A stretch of DNA of 64,000 nucleotides from JASBZA01 sp964392065 (GCA_964392065.1 CAYMOG010000004.1:10595-74594), one strand, 5' to 3'; counted from the stretch's first letter, positions 18,469 to 28,064 are shown. A program made the numbers and translations. The notes: a model not told the origin generated them from the letters alone.

Positions 18469-18885
18469 TTATTCTTTAACGTCTTCTGCGAAATCCTTCA
18501 CTTCATCTCCGATATCTTCCGCGGCATCTGAAACATGTTGTCCCACATTACGTGCGGTTCTTCTCGCATGACGAGCATTCTTACGAGCTTCACTTTTCGT
18601 ATCGTCTAGGTTACCCTTGAACTGATTATATGTATCAGAAACCTTTGTACTTACCTTGTCAGATACTTCATGTGCTTTTTCTTTCGCTGCATGATACTTC
18701 TCAGTAGCATATTCACCGATTTCTTCCCTAGTTTCCTTACCAGCCTTAGGGGCAAATAAGATACCAGCCGTTAATCCTGCCAATGCACCACCTACGATAC
18801 CTAAGGTTGTACCTAAAGCAACGTTACGATGTCTATTTCTTCTGTTCTGCCCGGTGAATGCACCGATAATTTCTTCAAATAACAT
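18469..18885 (-). CDS. YtxH-domain protein
   Basis: 138 residues. The YtxH signature is clear: a glycine-rich membrane segment (LGIVGGALAGLTAGILFAPKAGKETR, quoted in parts: LGIVGGALAGLTAG then ILFAPKAGKETR) followed by a long amphipathic Lys/Ala/Asp/Glu helix. Family members are stress-induced, with no known enzyme activity. The ATG follows AGGAGG by eight bases. It forms a two-gene unit with the ytxG-like gene and its terminator. Confidence 0.8.
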   Translation of the reverse strand: MLFEEIIGAFTGQNRRNRHRNVALGTTLGIVGGALAGLTAGILFAPKAGKETREEIGEYATEKYHAAKEKAHEVSDKVSTKVSDTYNQFKGNLDDTKSEARKNARHARRTARNVGQHVSDAAEDIGDEVKDFAEDVKE

Positions 18886-19031
18886 ACGCTTTTCCTCCTG
18901 ATGATTAAAAAATTTACTTTTCTTGTATTAAAAATTATAGCATATCGACTACTAAGAAATACTTACAAATTATGTATAATACGCAAACATAATGCGAAAA
19001 TGTTACTAACTTACCCTGTATGTGTTCGAAC

Positions 19032-20552
19032 TTACCATCCACCTTCTAGCCCATTTGATTTACCTTCTAACCTTTTTTCCATGTGTTCCTTGCAGGCTTT
19101 GGTAAATCTAGCAGGGCACAGAGGCTCTGCATAGAAATGGAAGGTTGCCTGGCTACTCCATATATTGGCGGTCGAAAATCCTTGCATACGGTAACCCATA
19201 CCTAATACATGTGTCCGATATGAAGCTCCATTAGGCTCGAATAAGAAACGATCATTGATTAGACATGGAATCTGCGTTCCGTGTTCGGATAATAGGTCTT
19301 CTCTTCTCGAGGTCATGGTGGCGTAATACGGAGAATGTGCAGAGGGATTGAAACGTCCAACACTTGGTACGATGCCGACGAGAGGCCACTCTCTGCCGTT
19401 TTCGGATTGATAGGCTTTGGCCAAATATAAGGAAGCTGAACCTTCAGCCATAACAGGGATACCTTGTTGCACCTTGCGATAGATGTGTTTTAGCATAGAA
19501 TCATTAGAGGATGCTTCCGCGATATAGTCGAGAAGTTTGCCTGTGCCGAAGTATAGGCCATCGAGGTCAGGCGGTAGAATAGGATCCTTGAGTGGACTGA
19601 ATCGCACCAGTTCTGCTCCCATCTCTTCTAGCACATCTAAGTTTTCCTGGTAATAGTAGGAAAATGCATCATCGTACGCTAGGCCTAGACGATAGCGGCG
19701 GTCCTCAAAACCTAGGAGCCTTTGGGCGCGAAAAAGACTCTGTGGTAAATCTTGATCTAGCTTCGGTGCTTGATCCGCAATTTGCAAAATACGATTCGTA
19801 TCAAGACTATGATGGAGTTCTCTACGCAAATTATCAATTTTCTTAAGCATCATATCTTCATAAATGTCCGGGACAATACCTGCTAATCCAGGAATATCTT
19901 CCTCAAGCAGAGGCAAAGAGACCGTACCTAAGAGCGGTAACCCTAATTCAGCTTCTACTTGTCTTTTAAAATCTTTTATTTTCTCCTCTTCTAATCCTGC
20001 CAGGATTAGACCCGCAACAACTTCATGCTCACGGAAATCCAATAAACCTTTTAAATACGATAAGTTAGTAAACCTAAATTCTCTGGCATCTATAACTAGA
20101 ATAACGGGTGTTTTACTGGCTCTCGCCAAGTCTGCAGGGGAGCCTTGTGGAACGCGTTGCTCTTCAGACCAAGAAGATTGTAGCGGAGACAAGGTGTCAA
20201 AATAATTTGATCGGGCATGGATTAGAGAAATCCGACTAGATTCAGAGTAGCGGGTTAATAGGTAGGAGAGTTGGTCACTCTTATGAAAGTAGCTATCTAA
20301 TGTGTAGGCTTCGTGCCCACTGGCCAGGCGTAACGCATGGTGGAAATCATAGGTTGGACCTGCAGAATAGGCTACTGGTTTATAGCCTTGTTCTCGCCAG
20401 ACACCCAATAATCCTAGAGCAACACGATTAGCTGCACGACTGCTACCTGCATTAGCGATCATAATCCTCGGAGAAAAACTTAAATTCTCCATTTCTTCTG
20501 CATCTTGACCCTTCTTAATTTCCCGCACGTAATAAGGCACTCTACTACTCAT
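19032..20552 (-). CDS. CbiA/CobB-fold protein with lost ATP and glutaminase sites
   Basis: 506 residues that follow the cobyrinic acid a,c-diamide synthase layout: N-terminal dethiobiotin-synthetase-like domain (about 28-230) and C-terminal class I glutaminase domain (about 285-490). The Walker A motif, normally GxGxGKTT, reads GSSRAANR (36-43), without Lys or Thr. GPDYID reads GPTYDF. The glutaminase elbow, normally AECGG, reads AEGSA (369-373), without the nucleophile Cys; the HEFHYS motif is not found. It cannot be a normal amidotransferase. No cobalamin biosynthesis genes adjoin it. ATG follows GAGGAGG. By inference a pseudoenzyme, perhaps a ligand-binding or scaffold protein. Confidence 0.7.
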   Translation of the reverse strand: MSSRVPYYVREIKKGQDAEEMENLSFSPRIMIANAGSSRAANRVALGLLGVWREQGYKPVAYSAGPTYDFHHALRLASGHEAYTLDSYFHKSDQLSYLLTRYSESSRISLIHARSNYFDTLSPLQSSWSEEQRVPQGSPADLARASKTPVILVIDAREFRFTNLSYLKGLLDFREHEVVAGLILAGLEEEKIKDFKRQVEAELGLPLLGTVSLPLLEEDIPGLAGIVPDIYEDMMLKKIDNLRRELHHSLDTNRILQIADQAPKLDQDLPQSLFRAQRLLGFEDRRYRLGLAYDDAFSYYYQENLDVLEEMGAELVRFSPLKDPILPPDLDGLYFGTGKLLDYIAEASSNDSMLKHIYRKVQQGIPVMAEGSASLYLAKAYQSENGREWPLVGIVPSVGRFNPSAHSPYYATMTSRREDLLSEHGTQIPCLINDRFLFEPNGASYRTHVLGMGYRMQGFSTANIWSSQATFHFYAEPLCPARFTKACKEHMEKRLEGKSNGLEGGW

Positions 20553-20645
20553 GTTGACCTCCTCGTAGGATGAAGTGATTTATAATCACCATTATACAAC
20601 ACTCTGCACATTCCATAACTTGCATGTTATTTTGGCCAAAGAAAA

Positions 20646-20676
20646 GCTCCCCTGTGACCTATCATCACAAGGGAGC
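20646..20676 (-). terminator. Rho-independent terminator after ribU
   Basis: GCTCCC...TGTGA pairs with TCACA..GGGAGC. On the minus strand the stem is followed by TTTTCTTT. It lies about 32 bases beyond the ribU stop. Confidence 0.85.
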
Positions 20677-20708
20677 CATATATGTTCTCGTCTAGAAATT
20701 CTATTTGC

Positions 20709-21299
20709 CTACCTAAATTTCTTAAAGATCTTACTTAGAGCCAAGAAAACGACAAAACTCGCTGCACTGTTCATAGCTCCCTTAATAAGATTAAAAGGTA
20801 CTATCGCAGGTAAAATCATTTGCTTGACTGCTTCCACTGGCATACCTGCGAACTTCGGTGTGATGTAGAGATTCAATGGAATCATGACGCCCGTCATGGC
20901 GAGGGTGCCTAGAATCAATCCAACTATTAGAGAAGTATTCTTCGATTTATAGCGCCATAGCAAGGCTGGGATGAGAACTAAAACACCACTTGAGATGAAA
21001 TGCATAAGTAAGCCATACAATCCTGAAGAAAATGGCGTAACCAATTGCACAACACATACAACGGCCAACACAAACAATCCATGTACTGGACCCGCGATAA
21101 GCGCTGTAATGATTGCAGGCACATCACCCATTTCATAAATTAACCAGGGTGCTACTCCAGGCAAGAGTTGCAATCTTGTGATAAACATCAACAAAACACC
21201 TAGTGAAGCCATTACGCCGTCCAAGGCAATAAGCTCCACCTGACTCCTACGCTTACCTGTTAGGGAAACCCTCTTCTTCGAACTACTCATATAACTCAT
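20709..21299 (-). CDS. ribU: ECF transporter substrate-binding protein for riboflavin
   Basis: 196 residues from the ATG at 21299, which follows AAGGAGG by five bases; the ATG six codons upstream lacks such a site. Six hydrophobic segments, with features of the RibU S component, including AIITALIAGPVHGLFV and the LNLYITPKFAG loop. It takes up riboflavin together with the shared EcfA/A'/T module, which is encoded elsewhere. An FMN riboswitch and terminator directly upstream confirm the substrate. Single-gene transcript, ended by the hairpin at 20646. Confidence 0.93.
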   Translation of the reverse strand: MSYMSSSKKRVSLTGKRRSQVELIALDGVMASLGVLLMFITRLQLLPGVAPWLIYEMGDVPAIITALIAGPVHGLFVLAVVCVVQLVTPFSSGLYGLLMHFISSGVLVLIPALLWRYKSKNTSLIVGLILGTLAMTGVMIPLNLYITPKFAGMPVEAVKQMILPAIVPFNLIKGAMNSAASFVVFLALSKIFKKFR

Positions 21300-21332
21300 G
21301 TGTCCTCCTTCAGCCATCTTCTCTAATAAAAT

Positions 21333-21359
21333 AAACCCCGACGTTTAAATCGGGGTTTA
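21333..21359 (-). terminator. Riboswitch-controlled terminator before ribU
   Basis: AAACCCCGA pairs with TCGGGGTTT, followed on the minus strand by TTTTATT. It lies between the FMN aptamer and the ribU ribosome site, so it is the expression platform: FMN binding is expected to favour termination. Confidence 0.85.
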
Positions 21360-21377
21360 CGAAAACTTGCGTTCACT

Positions 21378-21508
21378 TACTCTTCTTCCATCCGGACTAT
21401 ACCGTCGGCTCTAGATTCTCACTAGATCAACATAGGACACTATGTTCGCGGGCTAAACTCTTAAGAGTCACACCGCCGGTGGGGAATTGCACCCCGCCCC
21501 GAAGACAG
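21378..21508 (-). promoter_or_regulatory. FMN riboswitch (RFN element)
   Basis: On the minus strand the conserved RFN blocks appear in order: TTCGGGGCGGGGTG, CAATTCCCCACCGGCGGT, an AGCCCGCGA segment, a variable stem, TCTAGAGCCGACGGT and ATAGTCCGGATGGAAGAAGA. These are the hallmark FMN-aptamer sequences. It precedes ribU and its terminator. Confidence 0.97.
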
Positions 21509-21528
21509 CTATTAAATTTTATAGATAC

Positions 21529-21557
21529 ATTATGGACCTAGGTGGAGCGAAATACAA
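21529..21557 (-). promoter_or_regulatory. Promoter of the FMN riboswitch-ribU transcript
   Basis: TTGTAT (21557-21552) and CATAAT (21534-21529) on the minus strand, spaced 17 bases, lie about 15 bases before the aptamer begins. Good position for a sigma-A type promoter. Confidence 0.6.
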
Positions 21558-21632
21558 GTACTTTTGCAACGATTAATCCTATTGGTCTATATTCTGTGAC
21601 TCTAAGCACGAAACGCATTGTAAATTTCTTGT

Positions 21633-23447
21633 TTAAACATTTGATTCTGAGAGTTCAGTAATTCTATCCACCATTTCACCAATAAATTGGATACTATCCC
21701 TGAGTGGTTGATCCGTTGTAATATCAATACCTAGTATTTTTGCATGTTCAGCAGGTGGTGTGGGGCCACCGACTTTCAAATACTCAATCCACTTCTCTAA
21801 TAGCCCATCACCTTCTGCTTGCACCTTTGTAAACATGGCTGTGGAGATTGTAAGACTAGCACTATAAACATAAGAATATAAGCCCATGTAGTAATGTGGT
21901 TGACGCATCCAAGTCCTCTTAGCACCATCGTCTAAGACTACTGTATCTCCCCAGAATGTTTTCAATACTTGTAAATATAAATCATCTAGAATATCCGCAT
22001 TAATACTCTCACCTTTATCAACTAGACGATATACTTCTCTTTGATACGCAGCTTCTAATAGATGGGTTACAAAATTATGATAATACGTGTTTGCAATCAT
22101 TGAGGATAAAACCCATTTCTCGAAACGTTCACCTTTATCTTCTTTCAGAAGAGATTTAGTAAGGAGCATTTCATGAAACGTGGATGGCGCTTCGACGTCA
22201 TAGCGGGTAAAACTTGACTCGAACACACTATTGTGTTGACTCGTAATTAAACCTTGTGCAGCATGGCCTAGCTCATGGGCAAGGGTAAAAATTTCGGATA
22301 AGTTCTCACCCCAGTTAAGTAAAATATAAGGTTGGACGCCTCGAACAGTAGAGCAAAAACCTCCCGTAGACTTTCCTTCATTCTGAGCGAAATCAACCCA
22401 ACGCTCATCATAAGAACGCATGACAAGATCATGATAAGCATCACCCATAACTTTAACAGAGTTAGAAATATATGCTTTTGATTCCTCAACACTTACCGAT
22501 GGTGAGAAGCTAGGATCTAGGGTTAATTTCAGATCCGAATAACGTAACTCTTCTAGTTTATATTCTTCTTTAATAAGCTCCACGTAGCGTCTCATATGAG
22601 GAGCCAACTCTGTCATAATCACATCAATTTGACGATCATACATAGATTTATCAACTTTTTGATGGAAGAGTAAATAGTCGAAAACAGAATCGAACCCTCT
22701 TAAATTGGCAATCGTTTTTTCTTTTTGCACTTGAGCGTTATAAGCGGCTGCCGTTCCATTTCGGTATTTGGCCAATGTTTCAGAGAACACTTCAAAAGCT
22801 TTTCGCCTGACTTCTGTATCCTCAAGCTCTGAATAATAGTTCTCGTATAGGACATAGCTTAAAGCGTACGATTTTCCGTGCACCTCAAAATCTGGAAATT
22901 TCATATCCTGAAACTTCATTACTTGATAACTTGTATAGGGGAAGGCCAAGGTTGACCCTAAACTTGCTAAAGCCTTTTCAGTTTCTTTGCTCAACTGGTG
23001 TTTTTTCCAAGCAATAAGATCACCTAGGTAAATTTTATACTCTGGAGCTAATGTCTGACATTCTTCTAGTAAGCGCTCATCAATAAGAGAAAGTTCTGAG
23101 GAAAAGAAACTCAAGCAACTCGAAACAGTATCCATAGCAGCTCTAGTATTCATAGATAATTTCTGCCACTTAGGATTATTCTGATCCGTAGAAAACCCTA
23201 AACTCGCATAGGAAGCGACTTGGTTCATCCGTGGAATTAATTCCTCATACTTATGAATCCCTCTTAAAATGAGATCTGTATCGGTCGCTTGTTCAAGCTG
23301 ACCTTCGAATTCAGCTTGGAAAGCCTTTACATCTTCCATTAGTTTTGCCTTGGCTTCTTCAAAAGCTTCCTCATTAGGGAATATAGCTTCTAGATTCCAT
23401 GTTAAATTCTTGTCGACATCTTGTCTTTTCTTCAATTGTTCTGCCAT
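21633..23447 (-). CDS. pepF: Oligoendopeptidase F
   Basis: Cytoplasmic zinc metallopeptidase of family M3 that degrades oligopeptides of about 7-17 residues. 604 residues, normal for PepF. The zinc site HELGH lies near residue 392, followed by the third ligand Glu in the EAPSTFHEML helix. The N-terminal lobe starts WNLEAIFPNEE, typical of the family. ATG follows GAGGAGG. It is a single gene between ribU and the adhesin. Confidence 0.95.
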   Translation of the reverse strand: MAEQLKKRQDVDKNLTWNLEAIFPNEEAFEEAKAKLMEDVKAFQAEFEGQLEQATDTDLILRGIHKYEELIPRMNQVASYASLGFSTDQNNPKWQKLSMNTRAAMDTVSSCLSFFSSELSLIDERLLEECQTLAPEYKIYLGDLIAWKKHQLSKETEKALASLGSTLAFPYTSYQVMKFQDMKFPDFEVHGKSYALSYVLYENYYSELEDTEVRRKAFEVFSETLAKYRNGTAAAYNAQVQKEKTIANLRGFDSVFDYLLFHQKVDKSMYDRQIDVIMTELAPHMRRYVELIKEEYKLEELRYSDLKLTLDPSFSPSVSVEESKAYISNSVKVMGDAYHDLVMRSYDERWVDFAQNEGKSTGGFCSTVRGVQPYILLNWGENLSEIFTLAHELGHAAQGLITSQHNSVFESSFTRYDVEAPSTFHEMLLTKSLLKEDKGERFEKWVLSSMIANTYYHNFVTHLLEAAYQREVYRLVDKGESINADILDDLYLQVLKTFWGDTVVLDDGAKRTWMRQPHYYMGLYSYVYSASLTISTAMFTKVQAEGDGLLEKWIEYLKVGGPTPPAEHAKILGIDITTDQPLRDSIQFIGEMVDRITELSESNV

Positions 23448-23531
23448 AGTACTTATCCTCCTCGTTTGCTATCTATTTTAGCACGGGAATAGGGATCTTC
23501 GAGACGTGTGATGAAACTTTTGTTTACATTT

Positions 23532-23559
23532 CAGGCTGAGCATTGCCCTACTCAGCCTG
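23532..23559 (-). terminator. Hairpin after the adhesin gene
   Basis: CAGGCTGAG pairs perfectly with CTCAGCCTG around a 10-base loop, 9 bases beyond the adhesin stop. On the minus strand it is followed by AAATG rather than a T-run, so it may end or stabilise the transcript without being a classic terminator. Confidence 0.5.
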
Positions 23560-23567
23560 CATAGATT

Positions 23568-26500
23568 TTAAACAATACGTTTCCTCCATTTGTAGAAGCA
23601 TAAAGGTGCTAACAATATGAAACTACTTAGCGAGAATACGTTTAGACTTTCGCCTGTAGATGGCGTTTCTACTACTGGCACTGGCATTAACTCATTTAAC
23701 ATTTCTATTTTTGTTACAGTTCCATCCGTATTAAGGGTAAAAGAAATCTCTTCGGCAAGGAGATAACCATTGGGTGCTAAAGTTTCTCTTAAGGTATAGG
23801 TTTCTCCTAAGTGGAGCCCTCTAATAATATGTGTCTTACCCGCTTCTGACGTCCAAGAATCTATAAGGTTTCTATCTTGGTCATATACTTCAAGCTTTGC
23901 TCCAGGAATTTCTTCTCCAGAAATATTCACCTTACTTATCTCAACTGTAGATTGCTTATTTGTTAGCGTTTTAATAATCTTATTTTGACTTCCATCGAGC
24001 ACTATGGTGTGTTGAGAAGTATCCCTAATATAGCCTGGAGGAGAGGCGATTTCTTGCAAATAGTAGGTACCAGGGATCATTTTTTCTATTCTTATCCTTC
24101 CCAGCGCATCTGTTTGATAAGTACCAACTTCTTCTGTACCATCTTTAATTACTCGGAGGACTCGGTATTTCGCTCCTTCTAGCAAAAGTTCATTGTTTTC
24201 GGCATCTTTTTTCACAATCTGCAATTCAATTTCTTTTAGTGCATTGAAAACGGGATCTAGTTCAATCTTTGTTATGACGTCCTCACTATTATGTGGCATA
24301 AGCTCCACATTCCAATCTTCACCAAGCTCATACTCTTGAGCGCTGGCTAATTCTCTAATCATATATTTAGTACTAGGTAATACTCCAGAAAACTCTAGAT
24401 AATCCTCTTGATTTAGTCCGCTTATGCCGACAATGGAACCTGCTTTCAAAGTGTGCCCCTGTATATTGATGTCTTCTTGATTAATCAAGGCAAAAAGAAT
24501 CTTAGTTTTGTCAATCGACTCTGAGCTTAAATGCGTACCCATATCGAGTTCTTTTTTAAATCGAAGAGAAATTTCTTGTAAATTATTAACTACTTGAAGT
24601 GTTTCCTGAACAAGCGCTTGGTGAGGATTCTCTTGACTTAAAAGTATCGTATGTATCTTCTTATCTTTTGCATAATATAGAGGTGCTTCTAGTTCTTCTA
24701 CAGTATATTCTCCCAGCGGTAATAGCTTAGAAGAAACAGGACCATCCTGTGTCGTTTCAATCACTTCGACTTCTTCTCCAGTTCGAAAAACCAACTCACC
24801 ATCTCCTCTATAGATATCTTTTCTCGCACGAATCATAAATTTCGCACCTGCTAAGTATTGCTCTTCAAATTTGGGGGTATATACCTCGACTTCATGATCA
24901 ATCCAATCGTAATAGCTAATTTCTTCATCACTTCCATTACTTTCTACTGTCTCTTGTTTCGTGATTTCAAAACTCTGGTAGGAAAAAGGTTCACTCTCCC
25001 ATCCTGCAAGGACATTGCCAAACTTCTCAATTGAAATCTGACCATAGGCAGGAATGTTTTCCACTTCCATTACGATTATTAATTCTTGTAAAGATGAAAC
25101 GGCGTCTCTATTAACATCGAAAGTAATTTCCGTACCGTTAGGGTCCATCACGTATCCGTCAGGACCTTTCACTTCTTTTAAAGTATAGCGCCCTGGTGCG
25201 AGACTCTCTGGTAACTCAACACTACCGTCTACGGAGGTAAGAAACTGACTTACTTTTTGTGTTTTTGGATAAAAGAGGTTTTGAACGACCAACTCTCCAT
25301 CTTTATATAACTCAAAACTTACACCTTCTTGAGGAATTACGTTTCCAGTATGAGCATCTTTTTTAACCACCTTTAACCTGGCTCTAACTTCATCATTTTG
25401 CAATTGAAACATTTGCATATGCCAATCTTTTGTCACGGAAAAAGCAATATCTTCTACTGGATAGGCATGCTCTTGCTGACTCTCTTGTTTCAAAATATAG
25501 TTCCCATAAGGAAGCCACTTAGAGCTCGCCCACCCATTATGGTTTGTCGTTAAACTATCCACAATTTCCCCGGTAGAATTATAGATTCCAAACACAATGC
25601 CTTCTTCAGGCGTTTTAGCCAATCCTGGTACGTCATCGGGGGAGTTGAATACTTTATTCAATTCAATTCGGCCCAATATAATTCTTTCTGCAGTTCGTAA
25701 GCTCTCGTTAGAATGGAACGCATCTGCTGTCAAGAGTTCTTCAAGCTCTCGGTTTGCACCTTCTGCTATCCATAAGTTATTTAAATTATCTATTTGTTCA
25801 TTTACTTCTTCTAGAAGAGATAGATCGTTTCTCTCTAGAGGCTTTAATACAAGCTGCTTGTTAACTTCCGTAAGTTCAAAAGTAAGGGCATGGTCATTGA
25901 GTACATACCCTTCAGGAGCTTCTACCTCCACTAACGCATATGTGCCGAGAGGCAAAGGCTTAGATTTCCCATAACCCGTCTCATCTGTTTCAATACTGTC
26001 CACTACATCTCCAAGTTTATAGTCCGTACTATTAGGATTTAAGAAACTAGTCGCAACAATATCATATTTTGCACTGGAGAATACACCCTCGCCTTGTGGC
26101 CTATCCCCCGAAACAATATCAAATTTCTGTATTATAACTTCTCCTAGAATCGCTTCGTTTCCAAATATGTATTGAAAGCGTTCTAGCGTCTCCTCACCTT
26201 CTGTCTTAGGAGTAAATGTTTTTTTATACTCTTCTGAAAGAGTAAAACCTGGAGGAGGAGCGATTTCTTCTATACTATAGGCTTGTCCTGGAAACAACAA
26301 TTCATGAACACCAGATATAGCCTTCCCTTCTTGATCAGTCGTTAGCTTCTCAATAGTATTTCCGTTGGGATCCTTCAGAGCAAACTCAGCGCCTGACAAG
26401 GGCTTCTCCGTCCCCTGAATATACTTAACTAGAGAAACTTGAAAACTTCTCAGAGTATTATCAATATTAAATACATACTTCTTAACTTCTTCACTACGAT

Positions 26501-27767
26501 CTCTTAATACCGTAAATTTCTGACTTGGTTCTGCTGGGAGTAAATAGCCTAATGGAGCCTTTACTTCACGCAGTGTATATTCTTCGCCGTCTTTAAGAAT
26601 AGGATACTTTTTACTCTGAGCGAAACCAGAAGCATCGGTGATTAATTCTTCTAGTTTATGTCCTTGTGAATCCTCTAAATAGAACACAACATCTGCTAGA
26701 GGCTTATCTTGCGCACCTTTCTTATGAACTTCAACATAGAAATCCTGCACTTCCACTTGGAAAGATAAGTTCATATGGGGATATTTCGCACCTGTAATAA
26801 GATATTGTTGTTGCCATTGGGGCGCGTTGGGCACCCAGATATAATATTCTTTTTCTTCTTGTGGCCTGTCTGGAGCCAAAGTATGGGGCAGCTGGAACCT
26901 GGCGCTCTTATATGCTGAACTACTGTCTGCTTTAATAATAAACCGGTTCACATTGTCAGGATCCTTTTCTACACGAATGCCATTTTCCTCTAAGTGTGCA
27001 TTCTTCAGAGCAAATCCACCGATTCCATTTTCAGCTAGAATTGTTAGTGTTTCATCTGGTGCAAGAGGGTAGGCATTCGTTCCACTTGTATCCAGATACT
27101 CTCCTGTTTCCTCCACTTTAAGTTTAGGTTTATGAAGTACCGAGTTAAATTCTTCTAGGATAACAGCCTTGAAATTCTGCTCATAATCACTCTGCGTATT
27201 GGGATTTAAAAATCTCGAATTACTCACGGCTTTATTCTCAGTATTTCTATATCCAGGCGTTGCAATCAATAAGTCCCATATAAGCATTTGAGTATACGCT
27301 CTATATTTATTACTATTTCTTCTTGCTTGATCTTGACTAGGATCGCCGTGATAGGAACCATTTCGCAATGTACCTATATCTATTATGGTGTTTACTTTCG
27401 CCAAAATATTGGCATCTAATTCTAACAACTTCTGGAAATAAGCGCTAGGCTCAATATAGCGTTCGTAGCCATCTGTTCCCGGCCCTCCATGCTCTTCAAG
27501 TGGATACTTGGCGGAAATATCCATACAGAAACTAGGAGCACCATAATCGGCTCTAATCATCCAATTTCCACCTTGTTCTAAGCCTTGCGTCTCGCCTTCT
27601 ACATCATAAACATAATTATATCGGGGTTCTTCCGATATATAATTCCATGTAAAACGCGCTCCTACAGCAGCCACATCACTCCACACGGGAGCAATCACTC
27701 CTAGAATTATGGCCAAAGCAAATACCCACAAGATCTGCTTACCATTCCCATTCTTCTTCCTACACAT
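23568..27767 (-). CDS. Thioester-domain, SpaA-repeat wall-anchored adhesin
   Basis: 1399 residues from the ATG at 27767. A signal peptide (about 10-35) is followed by a thioester-type adhesin domain: SFCMDIS holds Cys81 and AYTQMLIW holds Gln160, the pair that forms an internal Cys-Gln thioester in class I thioester domains. About nine SpaA/Cna_B beta modules follow (about 350-1355), each with Lys near the start (such as VKK, IEK, ISK) and a closing Glu (REVKAP, EEIAPP, VEVEAP, KEVKGP, QEIASP, RETLAP), suited to isopeptide bonds. The C terminus has TPSTGE, a hydrophobic stretch and KWRKR, a sorting signal without the usual Leu. Likely binds host or mucus glycoprotein covalently. No sortase gene is nearby. 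Confidence 0.88.
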   Translation of the reverse strand: MCRKKNGNGKQILWVFALAIILGVIAPVWSDVAAVGARFTWNYISEEPRYNYVYDVEGETQGLEQGGNWMIRADYGAPSFCMDISAKYPLEEHGGPGTDGYERYIEPSAYFQKLLELDANILAKVNTIIDIGTLRNGSYHGDPSQDQARRNSNKYRAYTQMLIWDLLIATPGYRNTENKAVSNSRFLNPNTQSDYEQNFKAVILEEFNSVLHKPKLKVEETGEYLDTSGTNAYPLAPDETLTILAENGIGGFALKNAHLEENGIRVEKDPDNVNRFIIKADSSSAYKSARFQLPHTLAPDRPQEEKEYYIWVPNAPQWQQQYLITGAKYPHMNLSFQVEVQDFYVEVHKKGAQDKPLADVVFYLEDSQGHKLEELITDASGFAQSKKYPILKDGEEYTLREVKAPLGYLLPAEPSQKFTVLRDRSEEVKKYVFNIDNTLRSFQVSLVKYIQGTEKPLSGAEFALKDPNGNTIEKLTTDQEGKAISGVHELLFPGQAYSIEEIAPPPGFTLSEEYKKTFTPKTEGEETLERFQYIFGNEAILGEVIIQKFDIVSGDRPQGEGVFSSAKYDIVATSFLNPNSTDYKLGDVVDSIETDETGYGKSKPLPLGTYALVEVEAPEGYVLNDHALTFELTEVNKQLVLKPLERNDLSLLEEVNEQIDNLNNLWIAEGANRELEELLTADAFHSNESLRTAERIILGRIELNKVFNSPDDVPGLAKTPEEGIVFGIYNSTGEIVDSLTTNHNGWASSKWLPYGNYILKQESQQEHAYPVEDIAFSVTKDWHMQMFQLQNDEVRARLKVVKKDAHTGNVIPQEGVSFELYKDGELVVQNLFYPKTQKVSQFLTSVDGSVELPESLAPGRYTLKEVKGPDGYVMDPNGTEITFDVNRDAVSSLQELIIVMEVENIPAYGQISIEKFGNVLAGWESEPFSYQSFEITKQETVESNGSDEEISYYDWIDHEVEVYTPKFEEQYLAGAKFMIRARKDIYRGDGELVFRTGEEVEVIETTQDGPVSSKLLPLGEYTVEELEAPLYYAKDKKIHTILLSQENPHQALVQETLQVVNNLQEISLRFKKELDMGTHLSSESIDKTKILFALINQEDINIQGHTLKAGSIVGISGLNQEDYLEFSGVLPSTKYMIRELASAQEYELGEDWNVELMPHNSEDVITKIELDPVFNALKEIELQIVKKDAENNELLLEGAKYRVLRVIKDGTEEVGTYQTDALGRIRIEKMIPGTYYLQEIASPPGYIRDTSQHTIVLDGSQNKIIKTLTNKQSTVEISKVNISGEEIPGAKLEVYDQDRNLIDSWTSEAGKTHIIRGLHLGETYTLRETLAPNGYLLAEEISFTLNTDGTVTKIEMLNELMPVPVVETPSTGESLNVFSLSSFILLAPLCFYKWRKRIV

Positions 27768-27790
27768 AAACACTTTTCCTTTCTTTTTAT

Positions 27791-27826
27791 TCAAAAAGAG
27801 GAAGAAGGCGCTTGCCTCTTCCTCTT
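27791..27826 (-). promoter_or_regulatory. Terminator-like hairpin in the adhesin leader
   Basis: AAGAGGAAGA..GGC pairs with GCC.TCTTCCTCTT (27796-27826), followed on the minus strand by TTTTTG. It lies about 30 bases before the adhesin start and nothing on the minus strand lies upstream, so it is part of the adhesin leader. By inference it is an attenuator. Confidence 0.55.
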
Positions 27827-28064
27827 CTTAAATAAGTACTCTTTTTCCTCTAAATGAATAGCGAACGTAACGCATTGCCTCCGCCCACATCCCTTATTTG
27901 TATGCCTATCCTATCCTCTCTCCCGGTAGAAGCAAATAGATAATCTTAAAATAATCTAATTTCGTAACAGAAAATAATTCACGTGAAACTTCGCCTAAAT
28001 ACAATTGATTCTCTGATCTCACCTAACGTACTCTATAGAAAGCCCAAAGAATGGAGTAAATAAC

